Of a stretch of DNA of 64,000 nucleotides, positions 33,973 to 44,568 are shown one piece after another. A model generated the notes under the pieces. The model was not told the origin of the DNA, did not search any database, and saw nothing but the letters and a program-made list of their open reading frames with translations. Position 1 is the stretch's first letter. Every line of letters starts with the position of its first letter. The stretch is from Evansella cellulosilytica DSM 2522 (GTDB taxonomy: Bacteria; Bacillota; Bacilli; Bacillales; Salisediminibacteriaceae). The translations under genes and the position numbers were made by a program. Location: the NCBI RefSeq assembly GCF_000177235.2, contig NC_014829.1, forward strand, positions 1,240,001-1,304,000, in the 5' to 3' direction.

Positions 33973-35406
33973 ATGCATACAGAAGTTGTAAAGCCAATAG
34001 TATCTAATTTTATTAAATCCTTAAGAGATATTGGATATTCATTTGAAGTTGCAGTAGCGGATGTACTAGATAATAGTATTACTGCAAAAGCAAAAAATAT
34101 TCAGATAGTTTGTATTCCGAACCCCAATACAGTGTTTACAATATTGGATGATGGCAATGGCATGTCTAATGATGAGCTTATAGATGCCATGCGTTTAGCT
34201 ACAAATGATCCTGACTCAACCAGAGAAGAAACTGACTTAGGTCGTTTTGGGCTAGGGTTAAAAACGGCTTCATTTTCCCAATGTACTGACTTAACTGTTA
34301 TCTCAAAAAAAGATGGAATAGTTTCTATTAAGCAGTGGGATTTGAATTTTATCTCGCGAGAAAACGAATGGCTCCTCATCACTCCTGATATTAAGCAATT
34401 TGAAAAGATACCTTTATTCGATGTTTTTATGAAACAAGATTGTGGAACTTTAGTCGTTTGGCGGGGTATAGATACTTTTACTGAAGCTAATATACCGAGT
34501 AAGGTGGATATACTAAGAAACCATCTGTCATTAGTATTTCATTGTTTTTTAGAAGGAATTGTGCCAGGCAAGAAAGCATTAAGTATTTCTGTAAATGGTC
34601 ATCAACTTGAACCGTTTAATCCGTTTAATCCAAAACATATAGCAACTCAACAATTAACGCCTGAAAAAATAAAGTATATGGATGGAGAAATTATAATACA
34701 GCCATATATTTTACCACACCATTCTAAACTGTCACAGGAACAATTTGAAAAGTATGCTACGAAAGATGGTTATACAAAGTCTCAAGGTTTTTATTTATAC
34801 AGAGCCCACAGATTACTTATATATGGTACCTGGTGGGGGATGCACAGGGCAAACGATGCCCATAAACTTGTTAGAATCAAAATAGATATTCCTAATAACC
34901 AAGATACTGCTTGGGGTATTGATATTAAGAAATCTTTTGCTAATCCTGATACTGAACTTAAAAACGACTTAAAGCGTATTATCCAACAAGTAACAGTAAA
35001 AGGTTCACGACCCTATACAGGTAGAGGGAAAAAAATCGAAGATAAATCAACAACGCGCTTTTGGGAGTTGATGGCCGATAATAAAGAAATAAAATTTGCA
35101 ATTAATAGATTACATCCAATTATCAAAAGCCTTGAGAACACGTTAGATGATGACCAACAACACTTGTTAAACGTTATTTTGATGGGAGTAGAAGGTTACC
35201 TTCCTTTGGATGCTATAGTAGCACAATTAAATACCAACCCATTGAATGTAAAACAAGATTCATTAATAGATGAGGTACAAATAAAAGCCCTTGTGGAAAA
35301 TTGGCGTGCCGGCGGTATTAGTGAGGATTTTATTAAGCAATTGTTAAGAACGGAAGTATATAAAAATAGGGAGGATTATTTTAAATATGCCAGCAACGGG
35401 AGATAA
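33973..35406 (+). CDS. MORC-like GHKL ATPase of a restriction-modification-type operon
   Basis: 477 residues. The Bergerat-fold N-terminus has ADVLDNSI (N-box, Asn34), DDGNGM (59-64) and GRFGLGLKTA (90-99). A transducer-like middle domain and a C-terminal part without kinase motifs follow. Comparative studies of MutL/MORC-like ATPases in bacterial restriction-modification operons describe exactly this partner set: C5 methyltransferase, Z1 helicase-like protein, PD-(D/E)XK protein and AIPR protein. The ATPase probably forms an ATP-gated clamp on DNA. Its end overlaps the Z1 gene by 20 bases. Confidence 0.88.
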   Translation: MHTEVVKPIVSNFIKSLRDIGYSFEVAVADVLDNSITAKAKNIQIVCIPNPNTVFTILDDGNGMSNDELIDAMRLATNDPDSTREETDLGRFGLGLKTASFSQCTDLTVISKKDGIVSIKQWDLNFISRENEWLLITPDIKQFEKIPLFDVFMKQDCGTLVVWRGIDTFTEANIPSKVDILRNHLSLVFHCFLEGIVPGKKALSISVNGHQLEPFNPFNPKHIATQQLTPEKIKYMDGEIIIQPYILPHHSKLSQEQFEKYATKDGYTKSQGFYLYRAHRLLIYGTWWGMHRANDAHKLVRIKIDIPNNQDTAWGIDIKKSFANPDTELKNDLKRIIQQVTVKGSRPYTGRGKKIEDKSTTRFWELMADNKEIKFAINRLHPIIKSLENTLDDDQQHLLNVILMGVEGYLPLDAIVAQLNTNPLNVKQDSLIDEVQIKALVENWRAGGISEDFIKQLLRTEVYKNREDYFKYASNGR

Positions 35407-38095
35407 AAATAATATGTATGATCAAGTTAAAGAAAAAATTACAGATAATCTTACAAAACAAAGTACTTTGAAAGAAGATACCATAGAAAAATTAATAGAG
35501 GAATGGAAAGGGGTTATAGAAAATACTCCCCAAAATCTATTGAAAATCATCCTTGGACTTGAAGATGAGCAGCATATACGATCTTTAAGTGGAGAGGATT
35601 GGAATTACCTTAAGAATGAACTAGAGCAATCTTTTATTGTTAAGATCGAGTCTGGAATTTTGGTAACCGGAGAAAATCAAAAAGCAAGAGATACAACATG
35701 GTGGACAAGTAAAAAACAGCTAGAAATTGATAATTATTATTCTTCAAATTACATGAACTATATGAAACGGAATTTGCCAACCGATGTATTGAATACAATA
35801 GATGAAGATACAGATGCAGTAATGAATAATTTAGCTGATCCAGATTTAGGTGATTTTTCAATATACGGTATGGTTGTTGGACATGTGCAATCTGGAAAAA
35901 CATCCAATTATGCTTCTTTGATTTGTAAGGCTGCAGATGCAGGATATAGGTTTATTGTTGTTATTGCTGGGGCGTTAAATAATCTAAGAGATCAGACGCA
36001 AAAGAGACTAGACGAAGTTTTTATAGGTGCAAATTATCAAGGTGTTGGTCAATTACCTGGATTTAAAAGAGAAAAAATGCCAGACAGTCTCACTAATGCT
36101 GACAATGACTTTAAACTCGAAACAGCAAAAGCCAGAGGAACAACAAACTTCGAAAACATGCAATTACCCATTCTAGTTGTAATAAAGAAGCATACGAAGT
36201 CATTATCAAATTTATTAGAATGGTTAGAAAAACATTATAAGAACCAAATTGAAAAAGCTATGTTGGTAATTGACGACGAGTCAGACTATGCATCCATAAA
36301 TACAAAAGAGGAAGAAGATCCAACGGTAATTAATGAAAAAATACGTCTACTATTAAGGAAATTTAAGAAAAGTGCGTATGTTGCTTATACAGCAACACCA
36401 TATGCCAATATTTTTATAGATCATGAAGCCAAAAACGAAGAAATAGGTAAAGATTTATTCCCGGAAGATTTCATTTATGCATTAGAAGCGCCTTCCAATT
36501 ATTTTGGAGCCGAAAAAATATTCGGTAGTGAAGATAAAAAGTTTGTAGTGGAAATACCGGACGAAGATGCAGTTTATGAGTTAGACGATACCCCTTATCC
36601 ACCAGGAAAAATACCATTTATAATTAAACACAAAAAAGACTATGCTGAAGAACTTAATGTCTTGCCGGATACTCTAAAGGACGCAATTCATTTATTTCTA
36701 TTAAATATAGCCATTCGAAATTTACGTAATCAAAGGAAGCATAATAGTATGCTTATTCATATTTCCAGATTTACGAATGTCCATATTAAAGTTAAAAAAC
36801 TTGTTAAAGAGTATTTTGAAATAGTAAAGGATAATATTTTAGCATATGGTAATCTTGATAATCCCGATAATTATTCTGTAACTATTCAGTTAATGAGAAG
36901 TACTTTCGACACGAGATTAGAAGATATAGAATTCAGTTTTGAAACTATTTTAAGAGAGTTAGCAGAGGTTATTGAACTTGTAATTATACGTGATGCGCAT
37001 CAAAAAGCTAAGGACCGTTTAGTGTACAGAGATGATATTCAAACGAATGTAATAGTTATTGGTGGATTAAGCTTATCAAGGGGATATACATTAGAAGGAT
37101 TAAGTGTTAGTTACTTTTTAAGAACCACTGTTTTTTATGATACATTAATGCAAATGGGACGTTGGTTTGGGTATCGCATTGGATACGAGGACCTTTGTCG
37201 TATCTATCTCACGGATGACCTTTATAGAAAGTTTGGTTTTATAATTGAGGCTACAAATGATTTAATTAATAGATTAAAGGATATGAAGCAAGACAATTTA
37301 ACACCTAGGGATTTTGGTTTAGCTGTTAAGTTGCACCCTGATAGCCTTGTACAAATTACAGCGAGAAATAAATCCAAACATACAGAAGATATGTATTTGC
37401 AGATGAATCTAGATGGTTCAATGAAGGAAACTGGATGGTTAAATGATGGAGAAAAAGATATCTCTAAAAATGAAATTCTCTTAAGAGAAACAATGAATAG
37501 TTTACTGACTGGCGGATATGAGCATGTCTCTAAGGAAAGCTATGTTTGGAAAAACGTGGACAAGTCTATAGTCGAAACATTTGTAAAGAACTATCAATTA
37601 TATAAAAATGACCCACTCGGATTAAGGTCGAGAATGCCCATAGATTTTATAAGAAAATATATTCAAGCAAGTGAATCTAATTGGGATGTAGTGTTATTTA
37701 ATGGTAAAGGAACCGAGAGCTTTGTTTATGACTCAATTACAGTTAAACGTCAAAAGAGAAAAGTAAAACATAAGGAGGGATATTTCGAAGTCACAAACAG
37801 ACAACTTTCCCGAGCTAATCCTGAGAGAATTGTTATGCCTAAAGAATTCAGTAATTTAAGTTCAAGTGAGATGCGTACAAAACTGGACAAACCTTTACTT
37901 ATGCTTCATGCACTTGAGCTTAGAGGTCAGAACGATGAATTTATCACTAATGCTATTGGTTTTGGGATAAGTTTTCCTATCTCAGGAAGACCACAAGATA
38001 ATATGTTTAAAGTTCGTATCAATAATGTATATAAGAGACAACTCGAAGAAGCATTAAAAGTTGAGAATGATGAAATTGGTGACTATGATGAATAA
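35387..38095 (+). CDS. Z1 domain helicase-like ATPase
   Basis: 902 residues. P-loop GHVQSGKT (165-172), Walker B IDDESDY (from 295), motif III-like AYTATPYAN, a LSRGYTLEGLSVSYF segment, and the QMGRWFGYR arginine region (Arg592) together define the Z1 family of superfamily 2-like motors. There is no nuclease motif of its own; the DUF4420 gene next door supplies one. GGGAGG is 12 bases before ATG 35387, longer than ideal, so reinitiation after the overlapping GHKL gene is likely. Proposed role: DNA-translocating motor of the restriction complex. Confidence 0.88.
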   Translation: MPATGDKNNMYDQVKEKITDNLTKQSTLKEDTIEKLIEEWKGVIENTPQNLLKIILGLEDEQHIRSLSGEDWNYLKNELEQSFIVKIESGILVTGENQKARDTTWWTSKKQLEIDNYYSSNYMNYMKRNLPTDVLNTIDEDTDAVMNNLADPDLGDFSIYGMVVGHVQSGKTSNYASLICKAADAGYRFIVVIAGALNNLRDQTQKRLDEVFIGANYQGVGQLPGFKREKMPDSLTNADNDFKLETAKARGTTNFENMQLPILVVIKKHTKSLSNLLEWLEKHYKNQIEKAMLVIDDESDYASINTKEEEDPTVINEKIRLLLRKFKKSAYVAYTATPYANIFIDHEAKNEEIGKDLFPEDFIYALEAPSNYFGAEKIFGSEDKKFVVEIPDEDAVYELDDTPYPPGKIPFIIKHKKDYAEELNVLPDTLKDAIHLFLLNIAIRNLRNQRKHNSMLIHISRFTNVHIKVKKLVKEYFEIVKDNILAYGNLDNPDNYSVTIQLMRSTFDTRLEDIEFSFETILRELAEVIELVIIRDAHQKAKDRLVYRDDIQTNVIVIGGLSLSRGYTLEGLSVSYFLRTTVFYDTLMQMGRWFGYRIGYEDLCRIYLTDDLYRKFGFIIEATNDLINRLKDMKQDNLTPRDFGLAVKLHPDSLVQITARNKSKHTEDMYLQMNLDGSMKETGWLNDGEKDISKNEILLRETMNSLLTGGYEHVSKESYVWKNVDKSIVETFVKNYQLYKNDPLGLRSRMPIDFIRKYIQASESNWDVVLFNGKGTESFVYDSITVKRQKRKVKHKEGYFEVTNRQLSRANPERIVMPKEFSNLSSSEMRTKLDKPLLMLHALELRGQNDEFITNAIGFGISFPISGRPQDNMFKVRINNVYKRQLEEALKVENDEIGDYDE

Positions 38096-39011
38096 TCCTT
38101 GGACGGAATTAAATTATTTAAATAAAATCAGGGTTAAAGAGTCTATCAAGTACAATGCTTTTTGGATCAGAGATGCTTTAAATAAATATGGCTTATTAAT
38201 ACAATGTGATGAAAACTTTATTCTTCCGAAAAGAGAAATTAAGTTAAAGGGCATTGAGGTTAAACTTGATAATACATCTACACCCAACCAGCTAATTCTA
38301 CTATTAAAGGAATCAAAGGATTGGGAAATTTTTTTAGTGCTATGCAATGATTTGATTAATGTCATGAAGCAAAACGAAAAAGAAATAATTGTAAAAGTTA
38401 TGAAACGTTTAGTTAGATGGCAAAAGTTACTTCAAAGAACTACTTTGAACTTACTATCAAAAGAAGAACAGATGGGATTATTCAGTGAATTAAAGATATT
38501 AAAAGACTACTTAATCCCTAGATATGGTTACAGTAGGAGTATAAATAGCTGGGTAGGAGCTTTAGGAGATAAGCAGGATTTTTTACTAGAAAATTTAGCA
38601 ATAGAGATAAAATCGTATAGAATAACATCCGGTAATTCTGTATGGATTTCTTCAAAAGAGCAGTTAAATTCAGAAAAAAATCCATTATATCTGGTTGCAT
38701 GTGCAATTAATGAAATATACAAAGGGGAGACAATCGTAGATTTAGTTAACTCAATAACCGGAGCGATAGACGATAATAATTTACTAGAGGAGTTTATGGA
38801 GAAAGTAGAACTATATGGCTATATTCCGGAGATTCAGAAAGATTCTTTATCAAAATTCTCTATGGAACAAATAAATGTTTTTGAAGTTAGAGAGGAGTTC
38901 CCTAAAATACACTATGATCATGTTTCACCACTAATTACTAACTTGAAGTATAGAATTGATTTGTCGGGTTGTTCACAATTCAAGGTTAAAGTAGATGAAA
39001 TTTTAATATAA
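38088..39011 (+). CDS. DUF4420 PD-(D/E)XK nuclease-like protein
   Basis: About 307 residues. The motif Asp164-x8-Glu173-Ile-Lys175 (KQDFLL..IEIKS) is a clean PD-(D/E)XK active site, preceded by SWVGALGDK as in the family. The start at ATG 38088 gives the family-typical MNNPWTEL; the frame is open to 38061 but without a ribosome site. It overlaps the Z1 stop by eight bases, so production is coupled. This is the probable DNA-cutting subunit of the system. Confidence 0.85.
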   Translation: MNNPWTELNYLNKIRVKESIKYNAFWIRDALNKYGLLIQCDENFILPKREIKLKGIEVKLDNTSTPNQLILLLKESKDWEIFLVLCNDLINVMKQNEKEIIVKVMKRLVRWQKLLQRTTLNLLSKEEQMGLFSELKILKDYLIPRYGYSRSINSWVGALGDKQDFLLENLAIEIKSYRITSGNSVWISSKEQLNSEKNPLYLVACAINEIYKGETIVDLVNSITGAIDDNNLLEEFMEKVELYGYIPEIQKDSLSKFSMEQINVFEVREEFPKIHYDHVSPLITNLKYRIDLSGCSQFKVKVDEILI

Positions 39012-39025
39012 TAGAGGTGTAGAAC

Positions 39026-41080
39026 ATGATAACAATGGAAGAGTTCCATTCAGATTTCTTACAATCAATATTTTCTGACTCCGAAAGTCGGGGATTAATG
39101 AAGGCTCAGTCATTTTTTGAATTAGTCTGTGAAGATTTGATGCAAGTTGGCGATTTAACCAATAATTACGAGGCTGCAGAATTTATAAAAACTGGTTGTG
39201 AGGTATATGGGTACGATTTTGATGAAGAAAGAAAGACATTTTCATTAATAAATTTTCAGTTTTTTCAAGATGATACAATCGATACATTAACGAAGCAACA
39301 AGTAACTACAAAGTTTAAACGATTAAAAAAGTTCGGAGAATTAAGTATGCAAGGTCTTCATTATGACTTAGAGGAAACTTCTGATGCTTATTCGCTAGCA
39401 TTTACAATAAATCGAAATGTGCAAAATAATTTGATAGATAAATTTCGATTAATCGTTTTAACAGATGGAAAAATGACTAAAACAATATCTAGCATACCAA
39501 ATGATTTAGTAAACAATATTCCATGCGAACATAAAATTATTGATATAAACTATTTATATGCTATTTATAAATCTGAGAACACTTCAGGTTCTTACGATAT
39601 TGACTTAAAAGTTCCTTATATAGTGGTGCCAAGTAATTCAGATGAGTATCAATCTTATTTAGGGATTTTAGATGGGAACCAATTATTTGATATTTATGAC
39701 GTATATGGTCAAAAATTGTTAGAGCAAAATGTTCGTACTTTTTTACAATTTAGAGGCGGAGTTAATAAAGGTATACGTAATACTATTCAATTTAAACCAG
39801 ATATGTTTTTCGCATATAACAATGGAATTACAGCTACTGCTACTCATGTTGAAACTAAAGACGGGTATATCACAAAAATTACAGATTTCCAAATTGTGAA
39901 TGGTGGTCAAACGACTTCCGCTATCTATGCAGCAAAAAAGAACGCGAAGTTGGACATTTCTAAAGTGTCAGTTCAAATGAAATTATCAGTAGTAAATAAT
40001 ATTGAGAAAAAAAGTGAGTTTGTATCGAATGTATCTCAATTTGCAAATACCCAGAACAAAGTAAACAAATCAGACTTCTTCTCAAATAGTCCATTCCATA
40101 AGGAAATGAAGGATTACTCAAAACGTATATGGGTAGCTACTCGTGAAGGCTCTCAAAAGCGTACACATTGGTTTTATGAAAGAGTACGTGGAGAATATTT
40201 AAATGAGCAAGCTTACTTAACTCCAGCAAAGAGAAGACAGTTTCAAATTGAAAATCCGAAGCATCAGCTTATTGATAAGACTTTCTTAGCAAAAAGTGAA
40301 AATTCTTGGGATCGAAAACCCCATGTTGTTTCAAAGGGTGCACAGTATAGTTTCGAAGAATTTGCAAACTCTGTTACAGATACACTTGAAAAGAATCAAA
40401 TGGCGATAACAGAAAAATATTTTAAGGATGCGATATCTAGGGTAATTTTGTTCCGTACGACCGAAAAGATTGTGTCAAAAGCTCCATGGTATGAGAATGC
40501 TTTTAGGGCGCAAACAGTTACCTATTCAATTGCATTACTTTCCCACATGCTTCACAAAAAGAAATTGTTTTTAGATTTTGGTAAAGTGTGGGATGAACAA
40601 AGACTACCAATTGAGTTAGCAGAATTAATGAAAGTTATAACCAGGATGGTTTATGAAAATATTACAAATCCACCACCAGGTTCAGCGAATATATCACAGT
40701 GGTGTAAGAAAGAATTATGCTGGAAGGATATTTGTAATATTGAATTAGATTTATCACCACTAAGAAATTTAGTGATTACAACAGAAGAAGAAAAATTTGA
40801 AATTAAATCTGAGAAGCAGCAAAAAGAATTAGATAGTGGGATTGAAATACAGACATTCGTAGTAAAAACTAATTTTGAAGTGTGGTCTCAACTATTAAGC
40901 TATTACATTAGTACAAAAAGCCTTGGTACACTAACAATTACTCAGAGAGATATTTTAAAAAAATATACAGAAGGCAAAATTCCATTACCATCTGAAAAAC
41001 AGGCAAAAGTGCTTTATGCTTTGTATCAGAGAGCTCTGAAAGAAGGGTGGGAAGTTGTGGATGACAAGTCAATAACATAA
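39026..41080 (+). CDS. AIPR family protein
   Basis: 684 residues. The AIPR (abortive infection phage resistance) domain is marked by RTFLQFRGGVNKGIRNTI, FFAYNNGITATA and IVNGGQTTSAIY (about residues 240-310). GAGGTG with good spacing sets ATG 39026, 14 bases after the nuclease gene. AIPR proteins occur in abortive infection loci and in these MORC/Z1 operons; their biochemical activity is not established. It is the last gene of the operon. Confidence 0.88.
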   Translation: MITMEEFHSDFLQSIFSDSESRGLMKAQSFFELVCEDLMQVGDLTNNYEAAEFIKTGCEVYGYDFDEERKTFSLINFQFFQDDTIDTLTKQQVTTKFKRLKKFGELSMQGLHYDLEETSDAYSLAFTINRNVQNNLIDKFRLIVLTDGKMTKTISSIPNDLVNNIPCEHKIIDINYLYAIYKSENTSGSYDIDLKVPYIVVPSNSDEYQSYLGILDGNQLFDIYDVYGQKLLEQNVRTFLQFRGGVNKGIRNTIQFKPDMFFAYNNGITATATHVETKDGYITKITDFQIVNGGQTTSAIYAAKKNAKLDISKVSVQMKLSVVNNIEKKSEFVSNVSQFANTQNKVNKSDFFSNSPFHKEMKDYSKRIWVATREGSQKRTHWFYERVRGEYLNEQAYLTPAKRRQFQIENPKHQLIDKTFLAKSENSWDRKPHVVSKGAQYSFEEFANSVTDTLEKNQMAITEKYFKDAISRVILFRTTEKIVSKAPWYENAFRAQTVTYSIALLSHMLHKKKLFLDFGKVWDEQRLPIELAELMKVITRMVYENITNPPPGSANISQWCKKELCWKDICNIELDLSPLRNLVITTEEEKFEIKSEKQQKELDSGIEIQTFVVKTNFEVWSQLLSYYISTKSLGTLTITQRDILKKYTEGKIPLPSEKQAKVLYALYQRALKEGWEVVDDKSIT

Positions 41081-41790
41081 AGGAAATAATTATATTTTAC
41101 TAGGGACATAGAAAGGATGTTAGTGAGAGGATAGTGAATGACTAGTCACAATACTTTACATTTTGTTAAACGACTTAAAAAGATCTAAAATATAGAAAAC
41201 AAAATCTATCATTTCAATCAGATAGATATCAGCTAAAAGATCTATCTTGTAAAACCACTATCTGATAAAAATACTACATTGATGGTGTGAATTATTTAAG
41301 AAAATTATTAAATCCATTCTAAGGATATTACCAATTTTCTAAGGTGTTTCCATCTGAAACACAACTTCTTTTAATTTATGTGTTTTATTCAAGCATTATC
41401 ATTTTGGAATTTTATATTATTTTATAAAACAATATTTCAAATTGTTGAATTAGAAACGATCCCACTGGAAAGAACTAGTGGGATTTAATTATCAATATTA
41501 AATAGTAACTAGCAATAAAGCACCAGTTATTGATGTTGTTAAATATACCAAGAAGTTAGGGTACAACGCATTTATCGTCCTGATTATAACAATTGTAAAA
41601 ATAATAAAGTAGATAAAGTTTTAAAATTAAACTTTCTTTTTTCTTCTATATCTTCTATTTCCTTTCATCATCCTTCAAAGTGTTTCTAGTGTTGAAAATA
41701 GATGTAAGTAAAATCATTATTTTTTTGAATATAGGACTTCTACCAATCTCAGTCAGTAACGTTTCATATAACAACTTTTAATATGCAAGT
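41081..41790. other. 700-bp AT-rich gap
   Basis: No gene was recognised. A hairpin ATCCCACT/AGTGGGAT at 41459-41484 followed by TTAATT could be a terminator, and AGATAGATATC/AAGATCTATCTT near 41220-41250 is a weaker dyad. Confidence 0.45.
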
Positions 41791-41799
41791 GTGTTTTGT

Positions 41800-41838
41800 A
41801 ACCTTTTTGTTAAAAATATCCAAGCTATAAGATATAAT
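41800..41838 (+). promoter_or_regulatory. Likely promoter of the DUF2075 gene
   Basis: TTGTTA (41808-41813) and TATAAT (41833-41838) are 19 bases apart. The block AACCTTTTTGT at 41800 also occurs in the promoter at 58098, and both -10 boxes are part of GATATAAT. Confidence 0.45.
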
Positions 41839-41865
41839 GAAATAAAACACTCAAAGGGTGAGACG

Positions 41866-43812
41866 ATGATCGTATACGAGGCGACGAAGAATGAGTTCTT
41901 GAATGATGTGTTTGATGATGAGCTTGTTAACAATATATGCAGTAACTTTGAACAGAAGGTTGGTCGCATTAATAAGGCTGAGGTGCGGTCTTGGGATAAC
42001 TCGATGCAGTATATGTATCGGGTGCTTAGTGATCGTGAAATTCCTGACAATGCGGGTGTTGCGATTGAGTTTCGGATTCCACATACATCAAAGCGCGTGG
42101 ACTTTCTTATTACTGGGTCGGATCAGGAGTCTCGTCAATCGATTGTTGTCGTTGAGTTAAAGCAATGGGAAAAGGTAGAAAAGATTGCAGGGAAGGAAGC
42201 GATTGTTAAAACAGCGATGAATAGAGGACTAGTGGAAACAACACATCCTTCCTATCAAGCTTGGTCGTATGCTGCGCTTATCAAAGACTACAATGAAAAT
42301 GCACAGAAAGAGGACATGAACCTGTACCCTTGTGCTTACTTACATAACTATCTGAATGCGGGAGAAGAGGATCCGTTAACGGATTCGATATACGATTATT
42401 ACATAGAGCAAGCTCCAGTTTTTATTAAAGGGGATTCTGGTAAGCTACGGGACTTTATTAAGCGAAATATCAAGTATGGAGATAGTAAAGAGATTTTGTA
42501 TAAGATAGAAAAAGGTCGTATTCGTCCTTCTAAATCGTTGCAGGATGCTCTAAATAATATGCTTCAAGGAAATCGCGAGTTTATCATGATCGATGACCAA
42601 AAGGTTGTCTATGAAACCGCACTTCAATTAGCTAATGATGCCGTTCGAAAGAATACAAAGCAGGTACTAGTTGTTGAAGGGGGACCTGGTACGGGGAAAT
42701 CGGTTCTTGCTATTAACTTACTAGTTGAAGCAACGAATCGTAGTCTTGTTTCTCAATATGTCACGAAAAATGCTGCACCAAGAAACATTTATGCGACAAA
42801 GTTAAAGCAAAACTTCCGTAAAGGACATATCGATAATCTTTTTACCGGCTCTGGAAGCTTTATCAATGCTCCAGAAAACGAATTCGATGTATTAATCGTT
42901 GATGAAGCACACCGTTTAAATGAAAAATCAGGCTTGTTTAGTAATCTAGGGGAAAATCAAATGAAAGAAATTATAAAGGCTTCGAAGCTGGCGATTTTCT
43001 TTATTGATGAACGGCAACGAGTTACTCTGAAAGATGCTGGAAGTATTGATGCAATAGAACAATTTTCCAAAGAACTAGGTGCACCAATTACGAGAGTGAA
43101 TCTAGAATCCCAGTTCCGCTGCAATGGGTCGGACGGTTATTTAAGCTGGATTGATGATGTCCTTCAAATACGTGAAACAGCTAATGCGAACTATTTAGGG
43201 ACAAGCTATGATTTCCGCATATATTCTGACCCAACGGAATTGCGTAAAGAAATAGAAAAATTAAATAAACAAAATAATAAAGCGAGGCTAGTGGCCGGTT
43301 ACTGTTGGAACTGGATCAAGGAAGGGAAGGCTGATACAAATTTCCACGACATTGAAATCCCAGAATTTGATTTTTCCATGAGCTGGAACCTCAATAACTC
43401 AGATACATGGGCCATTGATGAGACATCGGTTAATGAAATTGGCTGTATCCATACATGCCAAGGACTTGAGTTCGATTACGTCGGGGTAATTATTGGAGAC
43501 GATCTCATCTATCGCGATGGTGACGTCATCACTGATCACACAAAACGAGCCAAAAAAGATAATTCATTAAAGGGATTAAAGAAAATGCTAAAGGAAGATC
43601 GGATGAAGGGAGAAAAGCTCGCGGACGAAATTATCCGAAACACCTACAGAACTCTCATGACAAGAGGACAGAAGGGCTGCTTTATTTACTGTACAGATAA
43701 GGAACTTGAGAACTACTTTAGAGAAAGAATTGCTGATATTCAATATAACTACCAAGAAAATGAGTTTTTTAGACCGACATCGCAGGTGGCGGAGGATGGG
43801 GAGAGGTATTGA
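41866..43812 (+). CDS. DUF2075 (Schlafen-like) helicase with N-terminal PD-(D/E)XK-like domain
   Basis: About 648 residues. The N-terminus has RVDFLITG (Asp79) and VVVELKQW (Glu97-x-Lys99), a PD-(D/E)XK-type site. The helicase part has Walker A EGGPGTGKS (271-279) and VDEAHRLN (Asp346), plus an HTCQGLEFDYVGVI motif V-like region and a C-terminal RTLMTRGQKGC motif. AAGGGTGAG sets ATG 41866, not the earlier in-frame ATG at 41791. The gene has its own promoter and no partner overlap. A stand-alone nuclease-helicase with a probable anti-phage or RNA/DNA surveillance role. Confidence 0.86.
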   Translation: MIVYEATKNEFLNDVFDDELVNNICSNFEQKVGRINKAEVRSWDNSMQYMYRVLSDREIPDNAGVAIEFRIPHTSKRVDFLITGSDQESRQSIVVVELKQWEKVEKIAGKEAIVKTAMNRGLVETTHPSYQAWSYAALIKDYNENAQKEDMNLYPCAYLHNYLNAGEEDPLTDSIYDYYIEQAPVFIKGDSGKLRDFIKRNIKYGDSKEILYKIEKGRIRPSKSLQDALNNMLQGNREFIMIDDQKVVYETALQLANDAVRKNTKQVLVVEGGPGTGKSVLAINLLVEATNRSLVSQYVTKNAAPRNIYATKLKQNFRKGHIDNLFTGSGSFINAPENEFDVLIVDEAHRLNEKSGLFSNLGENQMKEIIKASKLAIFFIDERQRVTLKDAGSIDAIEQFSKELGAPITRVNLESQFRCNGSDGYLSWIDDVLQIRETANANYLGTSYDFRIYSDPTELRKEIEKLNKQNNKARLVAGYCWNWIKEGKADTNFHDIEIPEFDFSMSWNLNNSDTWAIDETSVNEIGCIHTCQGLEFDYVGVIIGDDLIYRDGDVITDHTKRAKKDNSLKGLKKMLKEDRMKGEKLADEIIRNTYRTLMTRGQKGCFIYCTDKELENYFRERIADIQYNYQENEFFRPTSQVAEDGERY

Positions 43813-44013
43813 ATATGAATATATACGTAAAAGAGTTGATTTATTTACATTCGCCCACTTATAATGTTTCTATTTTCTTTGTATTATGTTTTAAAATCAA
43901 AGAACAAATTAATAAAATGAGAGATTGAAAATGAGCTTTGTTTATCAGAAGGGACTTTGAGTGTTACAGATAATGATTATGTACAACAGAATTTTGTGAA
44001 TGGGGAGAATTTG

Positions 44014-44568
44014 ATGAGTGTTACTGAATGGGTATTATATAGATACAACTCTGACGATAATGGATTGGAGGAAGCTAAAAATTTTGTCTTTATTTGGGGG
44101 TTATTTGAGAGTCAATTAAAAAATGTAATTGGTAATTTAAATACTTTAGATTTTAAGTCGTGGGGAACTTCTTTAGAAATAACCCAAGAAACGATTGGAA
44201 TTGTTATAACAGAACCTCGCACTGAAAATTGTATAAATGGTAAATTAGTTGATGATATAAACAAGGCTTTTAATCATTTTTATCAATTATATATAAACGA
44301 TGCTCACAAATTTATAAATCACCTTTATAATCAAGCAGATAACAATACTCAAAAAGCCAAAGCAAGATTTTTAGATTTTGCAATGACATTTAACAAAAGA
44401 GATATTAGGGATAAAATCGTCTTTTTATTTCACATTGCGAAAAGAATGCGTAATAAATTTTTCCATGGCATTAAAAATATTGGGGAAATTTTAAATGAAC
44501 AAAAAGAATTTAGCAAAATAAATGTATATTTAATAGCTATTCTTTCATTAATTGAACAATATAATTAA
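44014..44568 (+). CDS. HEPN-like protein, possible RNase
   Basis: About 184 residues, all-helical. The C-terminal helix carries RMRNKFFHGI, i.e. Arg146-x4-His151, the HEPN ribonuclease signature. GGGGAG at 44001-44006 supports ATG 44014; an earlier TTG at 43957 in frame has poor spacing. There is no adjacent nucleotidyltransferase or antitoxin-like gene. It lies between the DUF2075 helicase and a candidate restriction gene. HEPN kinship is inferred from the motif and predicted helices; RNase activity is not shown. Confidence 0.55.
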   Translation: MSVTEWVLYRYNSDDNGLEEAKNFVFIWGLFESQLKNVIGNLNTLDFKSWGTSLEITQETIGIVITEPRTENCINGKLVDDINKAFNHFYQLYINDAHKFINHLYNQADNNTQKAKARFLDFAMTFNKRDIRDKIVFLFHIAKRMRNKFFHGIKNIGEILNEQKEFSKINVYLIAILSLIEQYN

